A stretch of DNA of 64,000 bases from Chloroflexota bacterium (GTDB lineage: Bacteria > Chloroflexota > Limnocylindria > Limnocylindrales > CSP1-4), in NCBI GenBank assembly GCA_947475545.1, contig CANJLL010000008.1, positions 1 through 64,000 of the forward strand, read 5' to 3'. This document shows, piece by piece, positions 16,040 through 23,474 of this stretch. Each line of letters starts with the position of its first letter. The first letter of the stretch is position 1. The notes beneath the pieces are model-generated. The model saw only the letters and a list, made by a program, of their open reading frames with translations, was not told where the DNA came from and made no database searches. The translations under genes and the position numbers were made by a program.

Positions 16040-16918
16040 TTGCGGATCGTCGCGTTCAATGACCAGGCCGGTGACGCGTGGGGCGTCGTGCGGGGCGACG
16101 GCATCGCCGACGCGCGGGGCGTGCCCGGTGCACCGGCCGACATCCTGGCCCTGATCCGTTCCGGGGACCCGGCGGCCTGGCTGGAGCGTGTCGCCGCCCA
16201 GACACCCACCGCGGACCTGGTCGCCGTCCGGCTCCTGCCGCCCATCGCCCGTCCGCCCAGCGACGTGATCGCCCTGGGCCTCAACTATGTCGAGCACATC
16301 GACGAGACGGCCGACACCACCAAGCAGGTAACCCTGCCCAAGGTCCCCATCCTGTTCTCGAAGGGCGCGGGTTCCATCACCGGGCCCCATGACGAGATCC
16401 GGGTTGATCGAGCCGTGGTCCAGAAGGTGGACTGGGAGGTGGAGCTGGCCCTGGTGATCGGGACGGGCGGCCGCGACATCCAGCCCGCCGACGCCTACGA
16501 CCACGTGTTTGGCTACATGGTCGCCAACGACGTCTCCGGCCGCGACCTCCAGTTCCTCGACGGCGGCCAGTGGTATCGCGGCAAGGGCCTGGACACCTTC
16601 TGCCCAACCGGCCCGTGGATCGTGACGCGCGACGAACTGGGCGAGGCTCGTGACCTCCACCTGGAGATGCGCATCAACGGCCTGGTGAAGCAGTCCGCCT
16701 CCACGGCGCTGATGATCTTCGACATCCCCACGACCATCGCCAGCGTGTCGGCCGGCCGGACGCTCTCGCCGGGGGACATCATCCTGACCGGCACGCCCAG
16801 CGGCGTCGGGATTGGGCGCAACCCACAGGAGTTCCTCCAGCACGGCGACGTGGCGGAGGCGGAGATCGAGGGGATCGGCCTGATCCGCAACACGGTCCGC
16901 GAGGTGGGCCGGGCCTGA
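16040..16918 (+). CDS. Fumarylacetoacetate hydrolase (FAH) family protein
   Basis: 292 residues from TTG 16040, placed by GGAGG 8 nt upstream and by the family's usual N-terminus (RIVAFND). A full FAH domain follows: VIALGLNYVEHIDE, the metal-binding DWEVELALVIG (Glu pair and Asp for Mg/Mn), GYMVANDVSGRDLQF, KGLDTFCPTGPWIV, and the C-terminal ILTGTPSGVGIGRNP. These enzymes cleave or isomerise 2-oxo-acids of aromatic or sugar-acid catabolism (for example 2-hydroxyhepta-2,4-diene-1,7-dioate isomerase or acylpyruvase). The exact substrate is not clear. It stands alone, convergent with the subtilase gene; a GC-rich stretch of 47 bp with partial dyad symmetry separates them. Confidence 0.88.
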   Translation: MRIVAFNDQAGDAWGVVRGDGIADARGVPGAPADILALIRSGDPAAWLERVAAQTPTADLVAVRLLPPIARPPSDVIALGLNYVEHIDETADTTKQVTLPKVPILFSKGAGSITGPHDEIRVDRAVVQKVDWEVELALVIGTGGRDIQPADAYDHVFGYMVANDVSGRDLQFLDGGQWYRGKGLDTFCPTGPWIVTRDELGEARDLHLEMRINGLVKQSASTALMIFDIPTTIASVSAGRTLSPGDIILTGTPSGVGIGRNPQEFLQHGDVAEAEIEGIGLIRNTVREVGRA

Positions 16919-16965
16919 CCCCGCGGGGCGGCTGGTGCCGGCGGGGCCCCGCGAGTCGTCCTGCC

Positions 16966-18717
16966 TCAGGCCGGGCGGCAGACCCGCAGCTCGATGGTGT
17001 TGCTGCCGGCGGCCGCGGGGGCCCGCGTGGTGCCCCACGGGTTGCTCGCCTCCGAGTAGTAGGTGATGGACCCGGCGGTTGTGCCCGGCGTGTCGACCGA
17101 CGTGTCCATCGTCGCGACGTACACGATCCCCTTCGACGCCTGCGTGGCCGTCATCTCGCGGGCCACGAACGGCTTGCCGTTGATGGACAGGAAGAGCCGG
17201 ACCGACGCGACCTGGGTCAGGCCCGAGACCGCCAGGCCGAAGCGGATGGTCCGCGGCTGGCTCGGGCAGGCGTTCCCGGGGTCGTACGCGACGACCGCGG
17301 CCGAGGCCGTCGTGGCGCCCACGAGCGGCGGCTGGGCGAGTGGCGCGGCGGTGACGCGCGGCAGGCCCGTGGGGAGCGGGAAGAGCGAGCCGCGTGGGGC
17401 GGCGGACCGCGCGGGGGCGGCGCTGGGTGTCGGCTCGCCCAGCAGGATCGCCATGGCCCGGCCGGCATCCACTCGCCCGCAGCCAAACCACGAGTCCCGG
17501 CCGGCCGGGCCCAGGTCGGCCGCACCGGCGCACAGGGCGGCTTCCAGCGCCGATTTGGAGGCCCTCGGGGAGAGGGAGCGAAGGAGTGCGACGACCCCCG
17601 CGACGTGCGGCGTGGCCATACTGGTGCCGCTCATCACCGCGTACCCGCCGCCCGGAGCCAGGGAGACGATGCTCTCGCCCGGCGCCGCGATGAACAGGCC
17701 CGGTCCGGCGTTGGAGAACCACGACAGCCGGTCGGCTGGACCCGTGCTGCCCACTGCCAGCACGCCAGGGTAGGCCGCGGGGTAGATGTCAGTCACGTTG
17801 TTCCGTCCGTCGTTGCCCGACGCCGCCACGATGGTCATCCCCGCCGCGATGGCCGCCTCGAACGCCGGGGCGTAGATGGCGGCCTCATCGGCGCCCATCT
17901 GGCCGCCCAGCGAGAGGCTGACAATCATGGCGCCGTGCGCCCTGGCCCAGTCCAGGCCGCGGACCAGGTCGGAGAAGTAGCCCTGGCCGGCGTCGTCCAG
18001 GACCTTGACCGGCATCAGGCTGATCCCGGGCGCGATGCCGGCGACGCCGGCCGCGTTGTCCGTCGCGGCCGCGATCGTGCCTGCGACGTGGGTCCCGTGG
18101 CCGTGGCCATCGGTCGGGTTGAGCCCGCCCGTCAGCGCGTCGAAGGGGCTGACGATCCGGGCGGCCAGGTCGGGATGGGCCGCCAGGCCGGTGTCCAGGA
18201 TGGCGACGACCACCGCCGCGACGCCCGTGGTTCGGGCCCAGCCGGCCTCCAGGCCGATCACCGGGAGGTCCCACTGGTAGCGCGCGAAATACGGGTCATT
18301 GGGCGGCGTGGTTCCGTCGTCTGGCCAGCCGGCGATGGAGACCCGGGCGTCGGGCGCGGAGTGGACGGCACCGGGCCGCGCGGCCAGGATGCCGGCGACG
18401 GCGGCCGCCCGGCCGGGAGCCGTGGTCACGACCTGGAGGCGGGGAGCGATCAGGGCGCTGTTGGTGACCCCGGGGTCGGGGGTGGCGGCCTGGCGGGCGA
18501 TCTCCGCGGCTGCTGTCGCGTCGTCGGCCCAGCGCACCACGACGCGGTCCGTGACGGGCTGGGCTGGGACGCGCGGTTCCAGCGGCACGTGTTCGCCGCG
18601 CAGCGGCGCCAGGACCGACGCCCACGGCGCCCAGATGTCCACGCTGCGGCTGCCCCCGAGCAGCGCGCCGCCCAGGGCGATGACCGCGAACACGGTTGCC
18701 GTGGTTCGTCGTCGCAC
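16966..18717 (-). CDS. Secreted subtilisin-like serine protease (S8)
   Basis: 583 residues from GTG 18717. The start is chosen because it gives a classic signal/anchor (MRRRTTATVFAVIALGGALLGG) and leaves about 100 bp before the divergent gene; an ATG at 18819 would add a Pro-rich 34-residue tail and overlap the neighbour's start codon. The catalytic triad is clear: Asp in AILDTGLAAHPDL, His in GHGHGTHVAGT, Ser in MSGTSMATPHVAG, with the oxyanion Asn in AASGNDG. An inhibitor-like propeptide (about 30-115) precedes it. After the protease domain come a Pro/Ala linker and a beta-rich C-terminal domain of about 120 residues. It is likely exported and self-processed. Confidence 0.9.
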   Translation of the reverse strand: MRRRTTATVFAVIALGGALLGGSRSVDIWAPWASVLAPLRGEHVPLEPRVPAQPVTDRVVVRWADDATAAAEIARQAATPDPGVTNSALIAPRLQVVTTAPGRAAAVAGILAARPGAVHSAPDARVSIAGWPDDGTTPPNDPYFARYQWDLPVIGLEAGWARTTGVAAVVVAILDTGLAAHPDLAARIVSPFDALTGGLNPTDGHGHGTHVAGTIAAATDNAAGVAGIAPGISLMPVKVLDDAGQGYFSDLVRGLDWARAHGAMIVSLSLGGQMGADEAAIYAPAFEAAIAAGMTIVAASGNDGRNNVTDIYPAAYPGVLAVGSTGPADRLSWFSNAGPGLFIAAPGESIVSLAPGGGYAVMSGTSMATPHVAGVVALLRSLSPRASKSALEAALCAGAADLGPAGRDSWFGCGRVDAGRAMAILLGEPTPSAAPARSAAPRGSLFPLPTGLPRVTAAPLAQPPLVGATTASAAVVAYDPGNACPSQPRTIRFGLAVSGLTQVASVRLFLSINGKPFVAREMTATQASKGIVYVATMDTSVDTPGTTAGSITYYSEASNPWGTTRAPAAAGSNTIELRVCRPA

Positions 18718-18804
18718 CCCGGAGGTATCGGCCGCGGCGGGCGGGGCTGGAGGATTTGGCCCGGCTGGGTTCGGTCCTGCAGGTTTCGGCCGTCGCGGGT
18801 GCGA

Positions 18805-18810
18805 TAGGCT
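18805..18810 (+). promoter_or_regulatory. -10 element TAGGCT, leaderless-type
   Basis: Ends 7 nt before ATG 18818; no ribosome site follows. Same arrangement as the other TANNNT boxes in the window. Confidence 0.45.
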
Positions 18811-18817
18811 GGCGGGC

Positions 18818-19513
18818 ATGAACAAGACATCGGCTTCGGGTGCGCGGCCCGTCCTCCTCTTCGACGTCAACGAGACACTGCTGGACCTGCGGGCCCTGGA
18901 CCCGTTGTTCGAGCGGTGGTTCGGGAGCGCGACGGTCCGGGCCAACTGGTTTGCCCAGATGCTGCAGATCTCGTTCGTCGGCGCGTTGACCGGGGACTAC
19001 GTGGACTTCACCACCGCCCAGCACGCGGCGCTCCGGATGCTCGCGCTGCGGATGGGTGTCACGCTGGGCAACAACGGTGCTGACGAGATCGTGGACACGA
19101 TGTCGCAGCTGCCCGTCCACCCGGATGTCCCCGCGGCGCTCGACAGCCTGGCCGCCGCCGGCTTCCGGATGGCAACCCTCACGAACTCGCTGGAGGCGGT
19201 CGCCGAGGCGCAGCTGGTGAGCGCCGGGATCCGGAACCGGTTTGAGCGCGCCTTCTCCGCCGACGTCGTGGGCCGGCTCAAGCCCGCGCCGGAGCCGTAC
19301 CGGATGGCGGCCGATGCCATGGGCGTGGCGCCGGGCGATACCGTCCTCATCGCGGCGCACGCGTGGGACGTGGCGGGGGCACTGGCGGCGGGCTGCCGCG
19401 CGGCCTTCGTGGCGCGCCCCGGGGCCGTGATGTTCCCGATCGGCCGCCAGCCCGAGATCACCGGCCGCGACATCGCGGACGTGGCACACCAGCTCGTCGC
19501 TCGCTGGGGGTAG
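18818..19513 (+). CDS. HAD-superfamily hydrolase, haloacid dehalogenase type II-like
   Basis: 231 residues. HAD motifs in order: I LLFDVNETLLDL (nucleophile Asp and the +2 position, here Asn instead of the usual Gly/Asp), II TLTNS, III Lys in VGRLKPAPEPYRMAA, IV IAAHAWDVAGALAAG. The DxNxT motif I, the helical cap and the AHxWD motif match type II haloacid dehalogenases and related phosphatases. Substrate unknown. The ATG lies 7 nt after a TAGGCT box and is divergent from the subtilase gene. Confidence 0.88.
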   Translation: MNKTSASGARPVLLFDVNETLLDLRALDPLFERWFGSATVRANWFAQMLQISFVGALTGDYVDFTTAQHAALRMLALRMGVTLGNNGADEIVDTMSQLPVHPDVPAALDSLAAAGFRMATLTNSLEAVAEAQLVSAGIRNRFERAFSADVVGRLKPAPEPYRMAADAMGVAPGDTVLIAAHAWDVAGALAAGCRAAFVARPGAVMFPIGRQPEITGRDIADVAHQLVARWG

Positions 19514-19571
19514 GGGAGCGGCGAGCGACGCTCGCGTCTGGCGCACCACCGGCCTCGTGCTGGCCTCGCCG

Positions 19572-19577
19572 TACTAT
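19572..19577 (+). promoter_or_regulatory. -10 element TACTAT, leaderless-type
   Basis: Ends 6 nt before ATG 19584 with no ribosome site between, suggesting the transcript starts at the ATG. Confidence 0.45.
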
Positions 19578-19583
19578 CCCAGC

Positions 19584-21293
19584 ATGTCCAACCCTGATCG
19601 CGCCGCCTCGGAGGCGCTCCTTGCGGCCATCCGTGCCGGCGTCATCGGCGATGACGCCGCGGTGAATGGCCCGTTTGGCGTGCGGCGCGTCACCTATGCC
19701 GACTACACCGCCTCAGGCCGCTCCCTCGCCTTCATCGAGGACTACCTGCGCGAAGCCGTGCTCCCGCTGTACGCCAACACCCACACCGAATCCAGCGGCA
19801 CGGGCCTCCAGACCTCGCGCTTCCGCGAGGAGGCACGCCGGATCATCCGCGACTCTGTGGGCGGATCCAAGGCTCACCACGCGGTGATCTTCTGCGGCTC
19901 GGGCTCCACCGCCGCGATCAACCGCCTGGTGGACATCCTCAACCTGCGGATCCCCAACGACCTCGACGACCGCTATCACCTCCGCGAGCAGATCCCGGAG
20001 GCGGAGCGGCCGGTGGTCTTCATCGGCCCGTACGAGCACCACAGCAACGAGCTTCCATGGCGCGAGTCCATTGCCGACGTGGTGGTCATCCACGAAGACC
20101 AGAATGGCCGGATCGATCAGGGCCACCTGGCAAAGGAGCTGAATCGGTACGCCGCGCGCCCGCTGAAGATCGGCAGCTTCTCGGCCGCCAGCAACGTGAC
20201 CGGCATCGTGTCGGACGTGGATGCGATCTCCCGCCTGCTCCACGGCCAGGGTGCCCTCTCGTTCTGGGACTATGCGGCCGCGGCGCCGTACGTGCCGATC
20301 GTGATGGATCCGCCGGGTGATCCGCTCGCGGCCAAGGACGCGATCTTCATCTCGCCCCACAAGTTCATCGGCGGCCCCGGGACCCCGGGCATCCTCGTCG
20401 CCCGCCGCGACCTGTTCCGCAACCGCGTCCCCGCGGTCCCCGGCGGCGGCACCGTCATGTACGTCAACACCGCGGAGCACGTGTACCTGTCGGATCCCGA
20501 ACATCGCGAGGAGGGCGGCACGCCGGCCATCGTGGAGTCCATCCGCGCGGGCCTGGTCTTCCAGCTCAAGGAAGCCGTGGGCACGGACCTGATCCGCGAG
20601 CGCGAGCACGACTTCATCCGGCGCGCGATGGCCCGCTGGGGCGCCAACCCCAACGTCCAGATCCTGGGCAGCCCGGACGCCGAGCGCCTCTCCATCGTGA
20701 GCTTCGTGGTCCGCCGCGGCAGCCGCTACCTGCACCACAACTTCGTCGTCGCGCTGCTCAACGACCTGTTCGGCATCCAGTCGCGCGGCGGCTGCTCGTG
20801 TGCGGGGCCGTACGGTCACCGGCTGCTGGGGATCGACGTTGAGACATCGCACGAGTTCGAGCGCGAGATCGCCCGTGGCTGCGAGGGCATCAAGCCCGGC
20901 TGGGTCCGGGTGAACTTCAACTACTTCATCAGCGAGTGGGTGTTCCAGTACATCCTCGACGCCGTGGACCTGGTCGCCCGGGACGGCTGGAAGCTGCTCC
21001 CCCTCTACGAGTTCGACCCAGCGAACGGGCTCTGGCGCCACCTCGACGGCCAGCCGGAGCCGCCGCTCAGCCTGGACGCGATCGACTACAGCGCCGGCCG
21101 GATGGCCTGGGAGCCGCGTCGCCACCGCGCGCCCGAGGCCAGCCTGGTCGCCTATCTCGAGGAGGCCCGCGAACTGATGTCAGGCTCGCCGGTGCCACCA
21201 CCACCACCGGAGTCGTACTCGGTGGGGCCGGATTTCGAGACGCTCCGCTGGTTCCTGCTCCCCAGCGAAGTGACTGGGGTCTCCGGCTTCTAG
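19584..21293 (+). CDS. Class V aminotransferase-fold PLP enzyme (cysteine desulfurase-like)
   Basis: 569 residues, fold type I PLP enzyme of the NifS/SufS/Csd branch. Features seen: TYADYTASGRSL, VIFCGSGSTAAINRL (cofactor phosphate loop), a His pair in PYEHHSNELPWR, SFSAASNVTGI, an Asp at WDYAAAAP, and the PLP lysine Lys260 in FISPHKFIGGPGTPG. A Cys-containing loop SRGGCSCAGPYGH is in the place of the sulfur-accepting cysteine of desulfurases. It is about 150 residues longer than SufS, with an extended C-terminus ending in a PPPPP stretch. Desulfurase, selenocysteine lyase or an unrelated lyase are all possible. The stop codon shares a CTAG with that of the convergent CpaF gene. Confidence 0.85.
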   Translation: MSNPDRAASEALLAAIRAGVIGDDAAVNGPFGVRRVTYADYTASGRSLAFIEDYLREAVLPLYANTHTESSGTGLQTSRFREEARRIIRDSVGGSKAHHAVIFCGSGSTAAINRLVDILNLRIPNDLDDRYHLREQIPEAERPVVFIGPYEHHSNELPWRESIADVVVIHEDQNGRIDQGHLAKELNRYAARPLKIGSFSAASNVTGIVSDVDAISRLLHGQGALSFWDYAAAAPYVPIVMDPPGDPLAAKDAIFISPHKFIGGPGTPGILVARRDLFRNRVPAVPGGGTVMYVNTAEHVYLSDPEHREEGGTPAIVESIRAGLVFQLKEAVGTDLIREREHDFIRRAMARWGANPNVQILGSPDAERLSIVSFVVRRGSRYLHHNFVVALLNDLFGIQSRGGCSCAGPYGHRLLGIDVETSHEFEREIARGCEGIKPGWVRVNFNYFISEWVFQYILDAVDLVARDGWKLLPLYEFDPANGLWRHLDGQPEPPLSLDAIDYSAGRMAWEPRRHRAPEASLVAYLEEARELMSGSPVPPPPPESYSVGPDFETLRWFLLPSEVTGVSGF

Positions 21294-23197
21294 GCCGCGG
21301 GAGGCTCCGGGGCGGGAGCGTCCGGGGCGGGAGCCTCGTCGGCCTGGGCGTCCGCGGCCGAGACCATGGCCCCGGCCTCCAGCTGCGCCGGCGCGCGGGC
21401 CTCGGCGATGACGCTGAGCGAGACCCGGAAGCCGGCGCGGCGCTGGAGCGCCGTCAGCACGCTCAGCTGCCCGCCCGGCGCGTCGGCCGGGAACCAGCGG
21501 ATCCATTCCTCGTTGAAGTGATCCCAGTCGGACGGATCCCGCAGCGACCAGGTTGCCCACACGATCCGGTCCAGCGTGGTGCCTGCATCGTACAGGCGGT
21601 CCTTGAGGTTGCTCATCGCCTGGTTGGTGTGGTCGAAGATGGAGCCCTTGACGACCTCGCCGGTCGCCATGTCGATGGGGCCCACCGACGTCACGTAGAC
21701 CATGCCTCCCGCAGCCACGGTCCGGCCCCGACCCAGGGCCAGTGGCTCGGCGTGGGGGATGATCACGGCCTCGACGCCGCCCCGGCGCGACTTCAGGTGA
21801 CGCGGCTTGGGCATGGTGGAATCGGCCGGCGGGATGCCGAACTCGCCCGCCGGGAGCGCGATCCCGTTGGCGTGGAAGACATCCATGAACGTGGGCCGGA
21901 CGCCGGTCGACTGCAGCTGGCCGTCGATCCGGCCATCCACGATGCCCGCGTACTGGAACTTGAAGATGTCCTGGGTGAGGATCTCGTCGTCCTCGATCCC
22001 GTAGATCTCCGTGATGCTGATGATCCGGCGTGTCCCGTCCTTGAGCCGGCCCTGCTGGACCACCAGGTCCACGGCGGAGGCAATCTGCTCACGGACCGCG
22101 CGCAGCGGCAGCTCGACCGACGACATCAGGACCATGGTCTCGAGCCGGCGGAGCATGTCCTCCGCGCTGTTGGCGTGGCCGGTGGAGAGCGACCCGTCGT
22201 GCCCGGTCGTCATGGCCTGGAGCATATCCAGCGCCTCGCCGCCGCGGCACTCGCCCACGATGATCCGGTCAGGCCGCATGTGGAGCGAGTTGCGCAGAAG
22301 GTCACGGATGGTGATCTCGCCCTCGCCCTCCAGGTTCGATGGGCGCGACTCCAGCGTGATCACGTGGTCCTGGCGGAGCTGCAGTTCGGCGGCGTCCTCA
22401 ATGGTGACGATACGCTCGGTCTCGGGGATGAATGACGACAGCACGTTGAGGGTGGTGGTCTTGCCCGATCCGGTGCCGCCCGATACGAAGATGTTGAGCT
22501 TGGCTTCGATGCAGGCCTGGAGGAAGTCGAACATCTCCTGGCTGGCCGTGCCAAATCGGACCAGGTCGGCGACCGTGAAGGGCCGTGCGGAGAACTTCCG
22601 GATAGTGATGACCGGCCCGACCAGCGAGAGCGGCGGGATGATCGCATTCACGCGGGAGCCGTCGGGAAGGCGCGCATCCACCCGAGGGCTGGAGTCGTCA
22701 ATCCGGCGCCCCATCGGCGTGATGATCCGGTCGATGATCCGGAGAACATGCTCGTCATCCACGAAGACGGCATCAATCCGCTCGATCCTGCCGTTGCGCT
22801 CGACGTAGATCTGCTTTGGCCCATTGACCATGATCTCGGAGATGGTCTCGTCCTGGAGGAGCGGCTCCAGCGGGCCCAGGCCAAGGAGGTCGTCGAGGAC
22901 GTCCTCCAGCACCCGCTGCTTCTCGTCGCCCGTGACGATGAAGCGCTCCCAGCTGCGCAGCCCCTCGACGAAGGCGGCCACCTTCTCGCGCCAATCCGGG
23001 CCGGTGAGCTCTCCCTGGTGGCGGAACGCGACCATGACCTCGCCCTGGATCTGGCGGCGGATCTCGCGCAGCAAGGTCTCGCGGCCGGGCGCGATAGGGA
23101 CCCGGGCGGGCGGGCCGGCGGGTGCGACCGGGACCAGGGCATCGGCCGCGCCCGCGGCCTCCCTCTGGGCTCGCTCCATCCGCTGCAGCAATGACAA
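21290..23197 (-). CDS. CpaF/TadA secretion ATPase fused to a RidA-like domain
   Basis: 635 residues from TTG 23197 (AGGAG 8 nt upstream; codons further upstream lack homology). Residues about 90-445 are a complete type II/IV secretion ATPase of the Tad-pilus CpaF class: EIMVNGPKQIYVERNG, RVDARLPDGSRVNAIIPPL, Walker A SGGTGSGKTT (239-248), Asp box TIEDAAELQL, Walker B DRIIVGECRGGEALDML, His box TGHDGSLSTGHANS. From an internal Met462 the same frame continues into a RidA/YjgF-like domain (about 462-610: AVIIPHAEPLALGRG, AAGGMVYVTSVGPIDMATGEVV, NLKDRLYDAGTTLDRIVWATW), then an Ala/Pro tail. No stop or frameshift separates them. No other tad genes are nearby. The ATPase would energise pilus or type II-like assembly; the role of the RidA part is unknown. 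Confidence 0.9.
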   Translation of the reverse strand: MSLLQRMERAQREAAGAADALVPVAPAGPPARVPIAPGRETLLREIRRQIQGEVMVAFRHQGELTGPDWREKVAAFVEGLRSWERFIVTGDEKQRVLEDVLDDLLGLGPLEPLLQDETISEIMVNGPKQIYVERNGRIERIDAVFVDDEHVLRIIDRIITPMGRRIDDSSPRVDARLPDGSRVNAIIPPLSLVGPVITIRKFSARPFTVADLVRFGTASQEMFDFLQACIEAKLNIFVSGGTGSGKTTTLNVLSSFIPETERIVTIEDAAELQLRQDHVITLESRPSNLEGEGEITIRDLLRNSLHMRPDRIIVGECRGGEALDMLQAMTTGHDGSLSTGHANSAEDMLRRLETMVLMSSVELPLRAVREQIASAVDLVVQQGRLKDGTRRIISITEIYGIEDDEILTQDIFKFQYAGIVDGRIDGQLQSTGVRPTFMDVFHANGIALPAGEFGIPPADSTMPKPRHLKSRRGGVEAVIIPHAEPLALGRGRTVAAGGMVYVTSVGPIDMATGEVVKGSIFDHTNQAMSNLKDRLYDAGTTLDRIVWATWSLRDPSDWDHFNEEWIRWFPADAPGGQLSVLTALQRRAGFRVSLSVIAEARAPAQLEAGAMVSAADAQADEAPAPDAPAPEPPAA

Positions 23198-23439
23198 GCG
23201 TCGGTCTCCTGGTGGGGCGCCCGCCTGGGGGGGGGCCGCCGTGGTCGAAGTCGTGGGGCATGGAGGCGCGCCACCCAACGTCACGTACGAGAATACCTCG
23301 GACGCATAGCCCTGACCACCGGCGTTGATCTGAACGCGGTGCGCTGTCGCGACACACGGCCGGCGGGGCCTCACCCCGCCCGGGGACCGCGGTCCCGGGG
23401 CCACCGGTGGTCCTGCCCGGGAGATCCCCGTTCTCGTCA

Positions 23440-23468
23440 TTGACAGGCCGTGGCGCATCACAAACAGT
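23440..23468 (+). promoter_or_regulatory. Promoter of the LCP gene (TTGACA-17-AACAGT)
   Basis: Perfect -35 TTGACA at 23440-23445, a 17-bp spacer and a weak -10 AACAGT at 23463-23468, 6 nt before the GTG start at 23475, consistent with a leaderless transcript. The rest of the 277-bp divergent region to the CpaF gene shows only GC-rich dyads. Confidence 0.5.
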
Positions 23469-23474
23469 AGCGAC

